Source: Phylloscopus collybita
Lineage: Eukaryota > Chordata > Aves > Passeriformes > Phylloscopidae
Reading direction: 5' to 3'
DNA length: 64,000 nucleotides
Assembly (NCBI GenBank): GCA_027886175.1
Contig: JAJNNQ010000016.1
Span: 3,856,501-3,920,500, forward strand
The notes under the pieces were generated by a model, which was not told the DNA's origin, did not search any database, and worked only from the letters and a program-made list of their open reading frames with translations. The translations under genes and the position numbers were made by a program. How positions within the stretch are numbered: position 1 is the stretch's first letter; every line of letters starts with the position of its first letter. Positions 1 to 12,100 of the stretch are shown here, in pieces.

Positions 1-127
1 CCCACTGCTTTTGTCTTTGATAAAAAAAAAAAAAAAGGAAAAAAAAGTAAGTGTGTAGAAAATTAGAGACTCAGTGCAGTAAATTTTTCTCACTTAAAAA
101 TATAATTTAAATGATTAGAAAGCACTG
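1..127 (+). repeat. Left arm of a ~2.2 kb inverted repeat
   Basis: Bases 52-127 are the reverse complement of 2167-2243 with roughly 90 % identity by eye (about eight mismatches and one single-base indel over 77 bp). The match continues more loosely outward through the A-rich run to base 1, where CTTTTGTCTTTGATAA corresponds to CTTTTGTGTTTAATAA on the other arm. It therefore probably continues beyond the window. The arm ends inward at GAAAGCACTG followed by a T run. It could be one end of a transposon, one of two oppositely placed copies of a short dispersed repeat, or a local inverted duplication. The family is not recognised. Confidence 0.8.
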
Positions 128-2166
128 CAATTTTTTTCAGATCGAGGATACTTGATTGTCCTTATCATCTGTACTTTTCTGCATCCCTGCCTGATATACC
201 TCCTTATCACTTAACTAGCTAATCAATCACTAGACTTCCCCCTACATTTTAAACACTGCAGAAGAGTGTCTTTCCATAGCAAGAAAGGTGGAAATGTGTT
301 GCCCTTACTCTGAATCACCTCTGCTCACTTTATCATCTACATCCCAAAGCTTAAAATAAAGCAATTATATGTTGGAACTGAACGGGGCCTCTAAGAATTG
401 CACGACTAATATTTATTAAATGTTCACTTTATTAGGATTCAGGTTGCTTGTAGTTGTAGAAGTCTTCTGCAGAGAGAAAAAAAAAAAAGAAAAAGAAAAT
501 TAATTAAAAAGAATGAACTGAAAATGATATATTACAGCAGTCTGCACAGGCAAGGCATTGCCTCTAGTGGATCAGGGCTTCACTTAACTCTGCAGGGAGT
601 AGGAGCACAGAAATCCTCACCTGGCTTGTCCTGACAAACCCAGCCTGGCTCAGCCTGCCAGTGCTTTATTGTCCTGCTGAATGAGACATGAGAATGCTCT
701 GGCATCTCCTATCTCAAAACATACAAATGATTCCTACTTTTTGGCCATCTTCACCTTCTTCCCATCTTCTGATCAGAAGCACTTGATTGGGACAAATCAC
801 CTGGAGCCCTCCAGCCTTGTGCTGCCCTCTGGTTTTGAGGGGAAATGTGATACACAAGAACCAACAATATGGTGATGACGTCAGGAATTTTTGCTCTTTT
901 CCTACCAAAATATCCTGGTTTAAAACGAAATGATGCATATGGCAGGATTCCACTGAGAAATGTTTCGCTGCTTTCTTTAGATTTCATGCAGGGAAACTGG
1001 TGACTCTGCTTTAGATTCAACTATATATATGTATATATATAAAAGAAAATATGGAACTTACCGTTTTTGGAATAGATTTTTTTGGCTTCATGGATGCCTC
1101 AGTGTTACCACAGTGATATTTGAATGTAGATTTGCTGGTCCTTACCTTAAGAGATCTGCTGCAAAAAAAATTGCATAAGAGAAAAATGAGGGGTCCCACT
1201 TTTAGACTCCAGGTGGACTAAACGATGTAAGGTCACCAAAGAATTTGGTCTGAAAACCAGGATGTTATTCCAGAAAGGTAAGAAATATAAAGTATTTGGT
1301 GTATTTATTAGGAATTTACATGCCTTTCTTTTCTCACTACATTCTTCATGAAATGATGAATGCCCTATCAGAAGAATGTAAAAATATTCCTGCTCTATTC
1401 CACTCCTCCCTTCTGCTTCACAGACCTTAGACCCTGCTCCTGAAGTTTGTGTGACTGACTTTTGTAAAATGCTCTGTGAAATTACTTTAGTTAAATCTCT
1501 GTGGATGACTATGCTCCCTTCAATCTCTTACCTCTCATTTTATTTCTACTGCTGTTTACAAACAAGAGTATTTGAAAGAACAGAAAATTTTGCATGACTT
1601 TGTGGTAATAGAAAGAAACTGTATTTTTTTATCAAGCTATTAAATATGTTTGTGTTCACATTCACAGGTTGGTTTTTTTTAGAGTATTTGATGTCACACA
1701 CAAAAAAAAAATCCCCAAAACATATAGTATGGAACTAATTTATTTGGTATCCCATTTATTTGAAGAATAAAGTTAATATGGATTTCTTTTTCTTCAGTGT
1801 AGGCACAATGGTCATCCTAGCAGACTCCCCACTGCTCTTTTTATGTCATCAATGTAAATAAAAAAAAATAAATTCTATTGCTAGGAGAGCAACATCTGTG
1901 AATGAAAGCCCAAATGAAAAGTATGAGTGTGATGCAAATACCTGGTGAGAGATGGTCCTGACTTAGAACTTAAGTGAACAAAGCAGACCAGGTGAAGAAA
2001 GAGGAAATAGACATGGAGGTGTAAAATACCTGGCTTAGTGTCACAAACAAAATCAGTGAAAATAGATCCCATGTCGCTGCACTATGATGCCTCCCCCAGT
2101 GGTGCTTGTGTAAGTGCTGGCTATTTTCTTGCAGTGTATATGCATGAATTAAAAAAAAAAAAAATA
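128..2166. other. Spacer between inverted-repeat arms, no gene
   Basis: About 2 kb of AT-rich sequence lies between the two arms. Every ORF is short (under 90 codons), overlaps others on both strands and resembles no family I know. I see no transposase-like sequence, so if the arms are transposon termini the element is non-autonomous or too decayed to read. A perfect cAMP-response-element palindrome and a short TA repeat (about 1020-1041) are the only other features noted. Confidence 0.6.
876..883. promoter_or_regulatory. CRE-like palindrome TGACGTCA
   Basis: A perfect copy of the CREB/ATF consensus octamer. CpG-containing octamers are uncommon in such AT-rich DNA, but one copy by chance in 64 kb is quite possible. 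No promoter or transcript is visible nearby, so a function is speculative. Confidence 0.25.
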
Positions 2167-2300
2167 CAGTGCTTTCTGATCATTTAAATTATATTTTTAA
2201 GTGACAAAAAAATTACTACACCAAGTCTCTAATTTTCTACATACTTATTTTTTTATTAGTATTTTTTATTATTATTATTATTAAACACAAAAGCTGCAGG
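2167..2300 (-). repeat. Right arm of the inverted repeat
   Basis: Partner of the left arm at 1-127. The best-matched part starts with CAGTGCTTTCT at 2167 and runs to 2243. A weaker match continues through a T/ATT-rich stretch (a short (ATT)n at about 2267-2281) to CACAAAAGCTGC near 2295. The inner border is an A run, mirrored by a T run at the inner border of the left arm. If both arms were transcribed together they could fold into a duplex of about 77 bp. Confidence 0.8.
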
Positions 2301-4380
2301 AATTGTGTTCAGATTTGATTCAAATGAAAATTTAGTGGTGGCAACATGTGCTCAGGCATCTCTGTAAAAGGCTGACCAGAATTTCAGACTCCAGGTAACT
2401 GCAGTGGTCACCAAAGCAAGCATCTCTTTGGCCATAAAGAACAGAAATATCTACATGAGGACAGAAATGAAAAGTGTGTCTCTCTAGCTACTGCTCTTTT
2501 GGAAAGTGATTTTTGTACCTGTTAATCCATGCCATAGGGGTATGATAGGGGAAACTTGTTTGTGGTTCCACTTGATTGGTATTTCATCACACACAGAATT
2601 TGATACGTTTTAGAATTTGATTTAGCCTCCTTTTTTATTGATATTTAGTGCTGGGAGAAGCACACATTTCACATCTGTGCTCTACACCATGAAGATAAGG
2701 AGCCATGAAGTTTTTGGAGGACATAAGAGAAAGATTCTCTTCAGAGGATTTCTCTCCATCAGAAGTGCAGCTTTGTTTCAACACCATCACTTCCCCACCA
2801 TCAAACTAGAAGAGAGAATCTTGGCTGCTCCTTGGTAAGTGCTAATTGAGAAAGGGCTCTGCTCCCTCAGATCAGTGCTGAGCTACTCCAATGGCATCGA
2901 TTGTGCATCTGTAATCAAGACTCAAAGGCTACCATAGGATTAGGTGCAAAATCAAAAAAGTCTAATTGAAAAAGAGAATCTGCTGAATCCAGCAACTTTA
3001 AAGTGCTCTAATCTGCAGCATATATAAATTTAACAAAGACTTAAATAACAACAAAGTAAGAGAGAAATCAGGGAAACTTTCAGAGCTCCATGTTTCCGTA
3101 AGCACACATGCTGGATACGTAAACCAATATGGTAAGTTACAAATTCTGATTTTGTGAATTTAATCTACCAATATTCTACACATTTGAACACCATTATCAG
3201 TCATAAAATTTAATCTACAGACTACCATTAGATGGTCATAATTTGCCAGTTATTTTCCTTCATGCTATTGGCAGCTAAATACAAAAGACTGTATTTGATG
3301 GTGTGACAACTTCAATTTTCATATCTCATTTCAGATTTAGCCTTTTGCTAATACTGCTCTCCATGTAGAAAGTATGCACGTGCCTTCACGCTATTTTGAA
3401 ACACCAAAAATGTGTCCTCCTCCTTTATGTCTAATTATATTATAGTGACCCCAAAAAATTACCTAATGTTGAGGGAGAATGCAAAATGGAGACAGATTTA
3501 AATTTCTCTTTTCTGCAAAACCTTGTCTTGGCAAACCAATTTATTTTAAGATCTGTCCAGCCGACAGCTTGTCTGTTTTATTTTTTTCTTTTCCTTCTCT
3601 AATTGCTTGTATGTTCAAATTCAGCAAATGACTATATTTATAGTTAGGTTTAATCAGCAGGATTCTTCTCATTCTTAGCTTTAAACACATGTAAGTATTT
3701 CCTGGAAGAAGGATTTTAAATATTGTCTTTTAATTGCATTTTCAAGTGCTTTACCTCCTCCTTTATGCCTCTCCTAAGAACTGTAAGGAAACATAATTTA
3801 GTGCTTTCTTCATATTCTGAAATTTTTCACCTGGGGTTTGTATAAAAAGGAATGTCTTTTACCCCTTCCTCTAATATTGACCTGATATTCTCTTAGGTAC
3901 TTCTATTTTCATTAAATTCAGGAAAAATAACAGTTCCCAAACAAACCTTGTCATTCTGCTGTTGTAAATACACAAGCAAAATTTATTCTATAACAATATT
4001 TACTTTTACGGTCTCAAACTGGAAGCTCAAATGATTGTAAGGGCAAGATTCCATTGATAATATTAATGGAAATAATTTAATTCATATCTATCTTTTTGAA
4101 TAGCATAAATCTGTCAGTCTAAAAGATGTGAGGCACAGATACAAGTTGACAAAAAATGCTAACCCCAGAACTGGGGTCACTACCTATGGATGAATTGCAA
4201 ATGTCCTTTATGGGATAATTTGAGTGCTCACTAACATCAAACACCAGGTTTTGCATACACTTGCATGATTTGGTCTGAGAGCAGAATTTTCCTCCGAATT
4301 TCCTTTCTCACAACACTTGCAGTGTTTGTACCCACGGCCACCTCACACCAGCTACAGACTGGACCTCTTGACTTGCAGAA
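2301..4380. other. Unique AT-rich sequence, nothing recognised
   Basis: There is no plausible exon, RNA gene or repeat that I recognise. A 66-codon ORF near 2638 has no recognisable motif and is not flanked by convincing splice or promoter signals. Confidence 0.55.
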
Positions 4381-4462
4381 GTTAGAGATGGAAGAGATCT
4401 ATTATGTCCTTTACTCCATTCCTCTGCTCATGTGAAATTGTTCTGTGCAATCTTTCTTGAGA
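4381..4462 (-). mobile_element. Possible ancient LINE 3'-end fragment
   Basis: The stretch GTTAGAGATGGAAGAGATCT and the following bases resemble the 3' end of an old amniote LINE (CR1/L3-like) read on the minus strand. It is degraded and lies directly before a plus-strand CR1-like tail. The assignment rests on memory of repeat wording only and could be wrong. Confidence 0.35.
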
Positions 4463-4474
4463 AGATACTGCCAA

Positions 4475-4550
4475 GTATAATCCTGCCTAGGCAGGGGGAT
4501 GGACAGATGACCTACCAGGCCCTTCCCATCTGAAATATCTCTCATGTTAT
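4475..4550 (+). mobile_element. CR1 LINE 3'-end fragment, plus strand
   Basis: CCTGCCTAGGCAGGGGGATG, then a GGAC..GATGACCT core and a CCCTTCCCATCT block, match the usual end of avian and reptilian CR1 3' UTRs. The usual run of ATTCTATG-type octamers is decayed to ATCTCTCATGTTATGA. Only the last ~75 bp survive. Confidence 0.6.
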
Positions 4551-4559
4551 GACTAACTT

Positions 4560-6235
4560 CACTGTCCTTCTTATCTCCCACTTACAAAATGCAGGGACCA
4601 GGCATCTTCATGGGAACTGCTCATGCCACAGGCTCTTGCTGCTGCAGTTGTCACTCTCTCCTTCAAGCTCCCTCCCCACTGTAAGCTGTCATGAGTGAAT
4701 TTCTTTTTCCACAATGTGTTGGAGCTCCTGTCTGTTGTGGGTGCAGGCTGAGGTGTGACTTGTATTGCTGGGCCAATATACTTTTCTAGTTTTTGCCATT
4801 TCTCTCTGGAAAGGCTTCCTTTTCGCTTCTGCCGTCGTTCTGCTGTAAGAGCTGAAGCAAAGCAATGATAACTTTCATTCTGAAACACACAGATAACATC
4901 AATGAAAGGATGTTAAGTCATCTACATAATTAAATAGCAATTGGCCTTAGCCATTACTCATTATAGTGTAGCTTTTTGTCATTCTGTTTGATGCTAAAGG
5001 ATGTTCAGCTGCTTGTAATTGATAGAGAGGTTTAATCTGCAGTGGTTTCACTGTAATGAGCCAAGCATGAAGCTATTTTTTATGTTAAAAAGGCTAAAAG
5101 ACCCTTGTTGGGGAGTAGGCATGGGGACAATGCTTGGGGTTCCTCAAATTCCCCAAGTATAAAAATCTTTTCTTCTCTATTAGTTGATTTTCATAAAGTG
5201 TTAGTTGAGCAAAGATTGCTTTTGCTTCAGATGTAAAAATGCAGGCCTATTCACAGCAGTTGAATCGCACTGAAGCTACCAGAATAATATGTTTCTAATC
5301 TAGGGACTCAGAATAGCAGAGGGCTAGAAAGAAGCACTGAGAATTTTGCCAGAAATTAATCAGGAAAAGAGCTTTCCTTGGTCTCTAAATGAGGCTCCTG
5401 CAATTTGTAAAACAAAATGGATGCATTTGAAGAGCAGTAAGTGGATTATGTCGTGCAATTGGGTTTTGTGAAATTTTAAGCAAAATCCATAAATATCAGG
5501 TTTGAGGGGAAGTCAACAAGAGAGCTTTGAAGATGGCTCCTTTTTTTATTATTATTTTATAATAATATCTCTAACATATTAATGCCCATGGCTGGAAAGA
5601 ACATTATAATTCACATTATCTTAGTTAAGTCAGCAGAAGAAGAAATGGGCAGCTAACTACACTGTAGGGTTCTGATCTGCTGTCTTTGAACAAACATTTG
5701 TAGTGCCCTAAAGTACCACCCAGCTGTTTGTCACACCTCTGCTACTGATAAATTTTGCCTCTGTGGCAGGAAGAACAGAAATAGGTGATATTTAATTACA
5801 ACTCAGATGCTCCACTTCACCAGCTGGAATGTGAGTGTGAATCCACCTTTATCTGTGGAATGATTTAATAATCCAATACTCTGAGTTGCTGCAGCTTGGG
5901 CAGAGGCAAAGCTTTTGTTTTGCCAGCTCCAGGATGGTGGCAGAGCAGTAGATATGACAGCTGGAGCATAACTAGCAAGAGATAGTCAGTGAGCCCTGAA
6001 CCAGATGAAAGACAGAAGAACCTTTAGGCCAATGCTAATGATCATCAGCTATCCAGGAGGCAGAATATCAATAAAAACTTAAAAGCACTCCTTTTTCTCC
6101 TTTACAAATTAACCCTGCACCAATGGGGAGGAATTCCTCTGAGATAAATATGTCAAGATATTGGGAGGCTCGAGAAAGTGCAGGAAATACCAGAAGGAGA
6201 ACAAAACCCGAGAGAAGAGCAAGAAATCAAACTAC
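4560..6235. other. Unique sequence, nothing recognised
   Basis: AT-rich DNA without a convincing gene or repeat. A 105-codon minus-strand ORF (4571-4888) shows no domain, and its composition looks like chance translation. Confidence 0.5.
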
Positions 6236-6239
6236 AAAT

Positions 6240-6589
6240 GAAAGCAGAGACAAAACCACAAACAAAACCCCCAAACAGACAAAAACAAACAAACAAACAA
6301 ACCACAAAAACCAAAACCACCACAAAAAAATCCAACCAAACAAAAAAAAACCAAAACCAACCCCCCCAAACCCAAACAAACAAAAAAATGAACAAACAAA
6401 CAAAAAACCAACAAAAAACCCACAAAAAACAAAAACAAAAACAAAATCAAAAACAAAAACAAACCAACCAAAAAAAAAACCAAAAAAAACCCCCCAAAAC
6501 AAAACAAAACAAAACAAAACCCAAAAAAACCACAAAAAAACAAACAAAAAAACAAAAACAAAACAAAAAAAAACCAAAAAAAACCAAAC

Positions 6590-6620
<31 letters not shown>

Positions 6621-6682
6621 CAAAACAAAAAAAAAAAAAAAAAAAAAAAAAAAACAACCAAACACCAAAAAAACCCAAACCA
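6240..6682. repeat. A/C-only low-complexity tract (CAAA/CAAAA/CCAAA)
   Basis: About 440 bp in which the plus strand is almost only A and C. The stretch 6448-6682 contains no G or T at all (235 bp). It mixes CAAA, CAAAA, CCAAA and short poly-C units, with an A run near 6630-6654. The unit is not regular, so it is not a simple microsatellite. ORFs of up to 204 codons across it, in several frames and on both strands, exist only because the tract has no stop-forming letters; they encode Lys/Asn/Gln/Thr/Pro-rich or Phe/Val/Leu-rich low complexity and are not genes. Confidence 0.9.
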
Positions 6683-6750
6683 GGCTTCCTCATACTGGGC
6701 AGTGAGGTTGGTCAGGAAAACATTCCTTAGGAGCTAATATTCAGCTAAAT

Positions 6751-6945
6751 TCATAGGTTGTTTGAGTTTGAAGAGGGCTCTGAAGACCCTCCAGTCTATG
6801 TCACTGCTCAGAGCATGTGTTGGCAGATCAGGTGGCTGAGGGTTGGATGTGGCTGGGTCTCGAGCACCTCCAAGAGCAGAGGTGACACAAACTCTCTGAC
6901 AACCTGTGGCTGCCCTTATTGCCACGCAGTTCTGAAGACAACATT
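6751..6945 (-). mobile_element. Old CR1 LINE 3' UTR fragment, minus strand
   Basis: Starting at TCATAGG, the order of blocks follows the CR1 3' end on the minus strand: GTTTGAGTTTGAAGAGGG, CTGAAGACCCTCCAGTC, CTGCTCAGAGCA, GATCAGGTGGCTGAGGG, GAGCACCTCCAAG and CTCTCTGACAACCTGT. Divergence is high and the tail octamers are nearly gone, which suggests an old insertion. Overlapping ORFs here are translations of UTR. Confidence 0.8.
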
Positions 6946-9018
6946 GAGAGGAGAAAAGCAATCAGGAAAATGAGACTGGAAATGCTGTGCAAGACCCGTG
7001 CTTTGCTCCTTATGAAGAGGTGACGTGGGGGAAATCATATTCTTTGTGCCTTTAGAAAAAAAAAACGAAACTTTTAGCATCAGTGCATTCAAGTGAGGTG
7101 CAAGGGATGCATTCCTGAGCATGGAGTTGATGTGGTTGATCACTGAGAAGTGATTTGCCTCAAGCAAAAGGCTGGAGGGAAAGACACTTTTGTGATTAAC
7201 ATGGTTGTTTTGTTTTCTGCATGGAATGAGGACAAATCCATTTGTGATAGCTAAAAGTTTTGAGCTGCCCTTCAAGAAATGATGAGTTACTTCTCAGAGT
7301 ACTGAGAATTTGCCACACAAAGAGAATTATTAACAGTTCTAGGATGCACAGACAAACACATGGCTGCAAAAGTAAGAAAGGAATGTGTGGGTCCAGGGGA
7401 AAATACAGTGAGATTTACTATTTTTCACTTTGTTTGGTTGTGGGTTTTTTCTTAGAGAAAACATTAAAATGGCAATAGTATTAAAAGGAAAGAACATTGC
7501 TTCTTCATCAACACAAAGGAGAAAACAATATTGTTGTTTTACACATAACCTAAAGGCATGCTTTAATGTGATTTTCACGTAGAGCTTTGATCCTAAGATA
7601 ATCACAATCACTAGAAAAAACAACACAATCATTGTCAAATAAACCTTTACTCCTTTTGATTTACCAGTCTAATTAGAAGTGACTGAATTTCCATTCCCCA
7701 AGAAATTTCTGATATTTGATTTAATTTCAAATCAGTTACATTTGATCTCATATCAGGATGAAAGATTTGCATTTAAATTTTTTTGCCAAAACATATAGTC
7801 TTTCTCACAACATTAGTTTTTCACTTCTCTACTATGTTATAAAGTGATAAAATGATAGATTTGAAACAAAATATTGCAGTAATATCCTACATATTTTTTA
7901 AGTTGAATTGATATGTTCCAAGGAAATATGTTGATATAATAAAATCATCATTAAATAATGTACCCAATGAACTGTAAAATTAAATTGAATTCTTGCCATA
8001 ATAAAAGTAATCCCTGATCCTAAAATCTTGTAAATCTCAGCTCCTAATGGGTAACAGCCTTCAGCATGTGATTCTGTCAAACCACAGGGAACAGTAGCCA
8101 GCTTCTGGAATCATTCCTGCATAGTCTTCCTTTTGCCTTGCAAGGTTTTTATTTATTAATATGCACTTCCTTTTCTATGAATCAATAATGTGAATCAATA
8201 TAATCTGCTGGCATGGAAATGAGTTATATACCCCAGTTTTAGCAATTAATATGGTACAGGTGTGAGGGTATGTTCTGCAAACTGATTCATCACTGGTCAC
8301 ACCACTTCAGGCAAGGTGAGCATGCATCATGATTTTCCAGTAGCTTCTAAGTTGTGACTTTAAAAATCAAATTGAAAGAACTTTTCATAATATTTTGTGG
8401 TATTCCTTCAAAATTTCTCAGTCATTCTGTGATCATCTAACAAAAAGAGCAGGAGTGGTGTCCCCTTTATCAGGTTGGTCAGTTCTTCCCTGTGAGAAAG
8501 CTTTTAATTCCTTTTCAAGGAAAAATGAAAGGGAATTTGGGGATCATAGGAGATAGATATGACATATTACATGACCAAGTCCATGCTCCTGACGATTCAA
8601 GTTAGTCCTACTAATCAGGTATTAAACTGCTATTATAAATGACTTTAGGAGATAATTTAGCCTGTAAAATTTCTTTTAGAAGGTCGTTAAGAGCTTCTGG
8701 GGATTTAGTGGATCCAAGGACTGCAGAAATCTCCTGCATTCTACTGTCGTTACCTCTCACAGCTCTTGCACAAAGGTCTGCCTTGGCTTGGGCCTCCATG
8801 TAGCAATCCTGGCCTCCAGGAATGCTCAGTCACTGTGGTCCTTGAGGACACAGAGCATGGGCACCCATCCACGTGAACAAAACCTTGCAACTAAGAAGTG
8901 GTGCTGTTTTGGGTTTTACCTTTCTTCCTTTTATATGTTCTCTGTATTCTTCACACATGTATTTGTAGCCTATTGTATTAGTGGCTACTTTTCCCAGTCA
9001 TTTTTCCATGGACTTTGT
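6946..9018. other. Unique AT-rich sequence, one protein-like short ORF
   Basis: No gene recognised. A 62-codon minus-strand ORF at 8611-8799 has an amphipathic, protein-like composition (Ala/Leu/Lys/Glu-rich) and stays open a further 11 codons upstream to a stop. I cannot match it to a family, and no good splice sites bound it. Confidence 0.5.
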
Positions 9019-9124
9019 GGAAGGAAAGGAAGGAAAGGAAGGAAAGGAAGGAAAGGAAGGAAGGAAAGGAAGGGAAGGAAGGGAAGGAAGGGAAGGAAGG
9101 GAAGGAAGGAAGGAAGGAAGGAAA
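9019..9124 (+). repeat. Pure purine tract (GGAAA/GGAAG)n
   Basis: All 106 bases are A or G on the plus strand. They are built first from GGAAGGAAA units, then GGGAAGGAA units, then GGAA units, so three sub-arrays adjoin. Long mirror-like homopurine DNA of this kind can adopt triplex (H-DNA) structure. The Lys/Arg/Gly/Glu-repeat ORFs read from it are artefacts. Confidence 0.95.
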
Positions 9125-12100
9125 TTCCAGAACTCTAAGCCCCAAAGGGTATGAGGCCCCTATCCAATCTTGGTTCTTCTCCTGGCTACCAAGGTTGGGA
9201 ACAACTCCTGGAGATACATTTCATAGACAAAATACAGCTAATACTGAAAGGAAGGAAAATTAGAAAGGGCTTGACCTGGAAGAAAAATTCCATTACCACT
9301 TGTCCTCCTAATTGGTGTTTTTTGTCAATTATGCTCATTTACTAATCTTATGAAAACTATGTTTCACCCCATGTAAGTGGGCTTTTGTGAACATCTTTCC
9401 ATAACTTCCCCTGAAGGCCTTCAATAAAAATCTACTTTTATATTGCCTCCTGACTAAAATTATCTCGAGTTTCATTTCCAGGTTGGGAAAAAGGCAACAG
9501 AAGAAGGAGCTGCCTGGTTGCCCTGGCAATGGGAGTGGAGAGAAGAAGGTAATAACATGAACAGTGTCAATAACTGGATGTGCCAACTCATGGAGTCTGT
9601 AAGGGAAGGTCTCTGGGGTCACACATCATTGGAAGATGTATCTAAATAACCTGGTAAAGCCTTGCAGCAGCAGGGAGCTTCTCCAGGAGACCATCTCGCT
9701 CCAATGGGATGGAGGGAAAACCAAGGTAGGCACTTGACTTGATTTTGAATCTGTTCTTTGGGAAAAAAAGAACAGACACCAAGGCTCTTTCTTCGGCTTT
9801 ACCACATTTTGTACTATGAAGAGAATTGAGGCACAAGATGGCACTTCTTAGAAATAACCAGTCTGAAACAGGAATTGAAAGAAGAGAAAGTGTGACTAAA
9901 GACCAATGTGCCTGCAATCTACAGAAGGAACAACTCTCTAGGTTTTAAGCAAAATAGAGATGTAGTTCACCTTACAGTCCCAGAGTTCTGTTTTTTTTTT
10001 CTTATTTCACATCTAATTCCTTTTTCCAGAAAGCACTAATGTGATCATTTCTTAAAAAATTTTTACCTGTAAATCCCTCTTTTAATTTAAAAAAATCCAC
10101 TGAAGATGTGAAAGTAAGATGTAGAGAAGTGTCAAAGAGAGATTGCTCTAATAAGACATTCAGGGGTCATTTGATTTCCCCTGCTGTTGCAGTAAGTCAG
10201 TAGATAAAATCATACTTTAGACTCTCCTAAAATTTTAAAACATTTCGTGAGGAGTATTGATGACATGGCTGCTGAAGTTAGGTATGTCCTTTAATTTTTC
10301 AGTGAAGAAAAACTGTTGCTACTGTTTCCACTAGAATACTAAAACAGACATGTATGTTAATAGAAGGAATTGAATTGAAATACCATCCAACAAAACTTGA
10401 AGTTTATTCAGGCATCTACAAACACAAATGAGGGGTGATTTTTCCAAGCTGAAGCTCCAGCTCTTAATATGTCTGCACTATTATGTCTCTGTAACTGGGA
10501 TCTGCTTTTAGACCCAAATAATCCAAAAGCTTTTTTACTCTTTAAACTATCATATATGTCAGGTATGCAACAACTTAATCCAAATACTGTATGTCACATA
10601 TACCCTTCAACAATTATTTCAATTTTTTATCAAATAATTTATGTGATGAGTAGTATTTTGCTGCATTTGACTAGATTCTGCAGCTTTGTTAGATAAATTA
10701 TTTAGCAAAAAACAGAAACATTCATCAAAGAATGTAATCTGAAGTATTGGATTCTTTTGGTATTTGACTGGCTTAGATAAAAACATATCAGCAAAATGGA
10801 AGCTATGAAAATATAGTGATAAGATGATAGCAGCCTCCCCAGAAGGCTTCATCAACCAGAATGGAAATAAAATAAACAAAATCCATTGTTCAGTATTGAT
10901 GTTCTTTTTCTCCTTTTTTTTTTTTAATTTCTTTTTGTATTAATTGTTTAATTGGAACAGTGAAGAAATTTTGTGATTTAGCATGTCGCAGTGGTAACTC
11001 AGAAGGTGTACAGCTGGCTGCTGAAAAATGAAAAAACAAAAAAAAAAAGACAAGAAAAGATGGATTTAATGAGGTGATTTTCAGCTGTCCAGTGAGTCAA
11101 AGAGATACCTTAATAATTAACTTCTGCTTTAAGATGTGTTGATATGTTTAGTGATGATACTGCTTTCATTGTGTGCTGTAAGGAAGGACTGGTGGATATC
11201 AGAAGTAGCTGTACCTTTGGTCAGGTGGTCAAATCTCTGAATACACATGGATGCTGTTTCCCCACAGGTGGTGCAAGCTGCACCACCAGCTTTGGAAAAC
11301 CACAAAAGAATTCAGAGGACTCACTCTTTGTGCTCATGGCAGTGGCTGCAGAGGTTGATGGGTCAGGGAGGGAGCTCAGTGATGTGCAGAGAGGCTCTGC
11401 AGGGGAATTTGGCACTGGGCAGCCCAGCAGGGAACCTGTTTCCATGGGAGTGATGTGGCCCTATCAGGCTGCCTCTATCTGCCTGAAAATGTTGTGCAGG
11501 TCCTTACCTGTGCAGAAGTGGAGCCAGGAACACAGCCCTTGTTCACCAGGGAACAACCTGCTTTGCCATGAAAAGAGGATAATGGAATGAGCTCTAGGAA
11601 TTTTTAGCTTTACAGTCTTAATGCAAACCCCATTTGGAGTCTTTCTGCTAATTTCAAGTTGCCTTTGCTCTGGTTACAGGGGGAAAAGGGATTTAATTGT
11701 CAAGGCAGCTGGGGGTGATCTTGTTTAAAGTGTCTTTGTGAAAAGCTGGTGGCAGACAACAGCTGATGGCTTAAAGACATACTTCATCAAAGTACACGTC
11801 CACTTCTGGTATTAAAAACTAATGCATTTGTCACATGCAATTGGGCCTAAAGCAGGCAAAAGTACTTCACAGCATGTCCCCTGAGAGCTATCATAAATAG
11901 AAATCAGAAGAAATGCCAAAATCTTTAAGGCTTGACAGCAAATGATGTTTTAATTTAGTGGACATACAAAACTCTCTTTGACATCTAAATGGATGCTTGC
12001 CATTAGAAATCTCTCCCCCTTCCCTCAATATTTGTGACAAATGGAGACATGTATATAAATGTAATTGTTTATTTCAATTTTAAAAGCTAAATTTGCATAG

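Noticed and set aside
6123..6737. 204-codon ORF, longest in the window, with overlapping frames
   Set aside because: It lies in the A/C-only tract; lack of stop-forming letters keeps all frames open. Product is Lys/Asn/Thr/Gln/Pro low complexity.
8788..9263. Lys/Gly/Arg/Glu repeat ORFs
   Set aside because: Read straight through the homopurine microsatellite; not protein-coding.
11144..11590. 148-codon ORF, the longest outside simple repeats
   Set aside because: Sits in a GC-richer patch where other frames on both strands are also open. Residue pattern looks random and no family or splice structure is seen.
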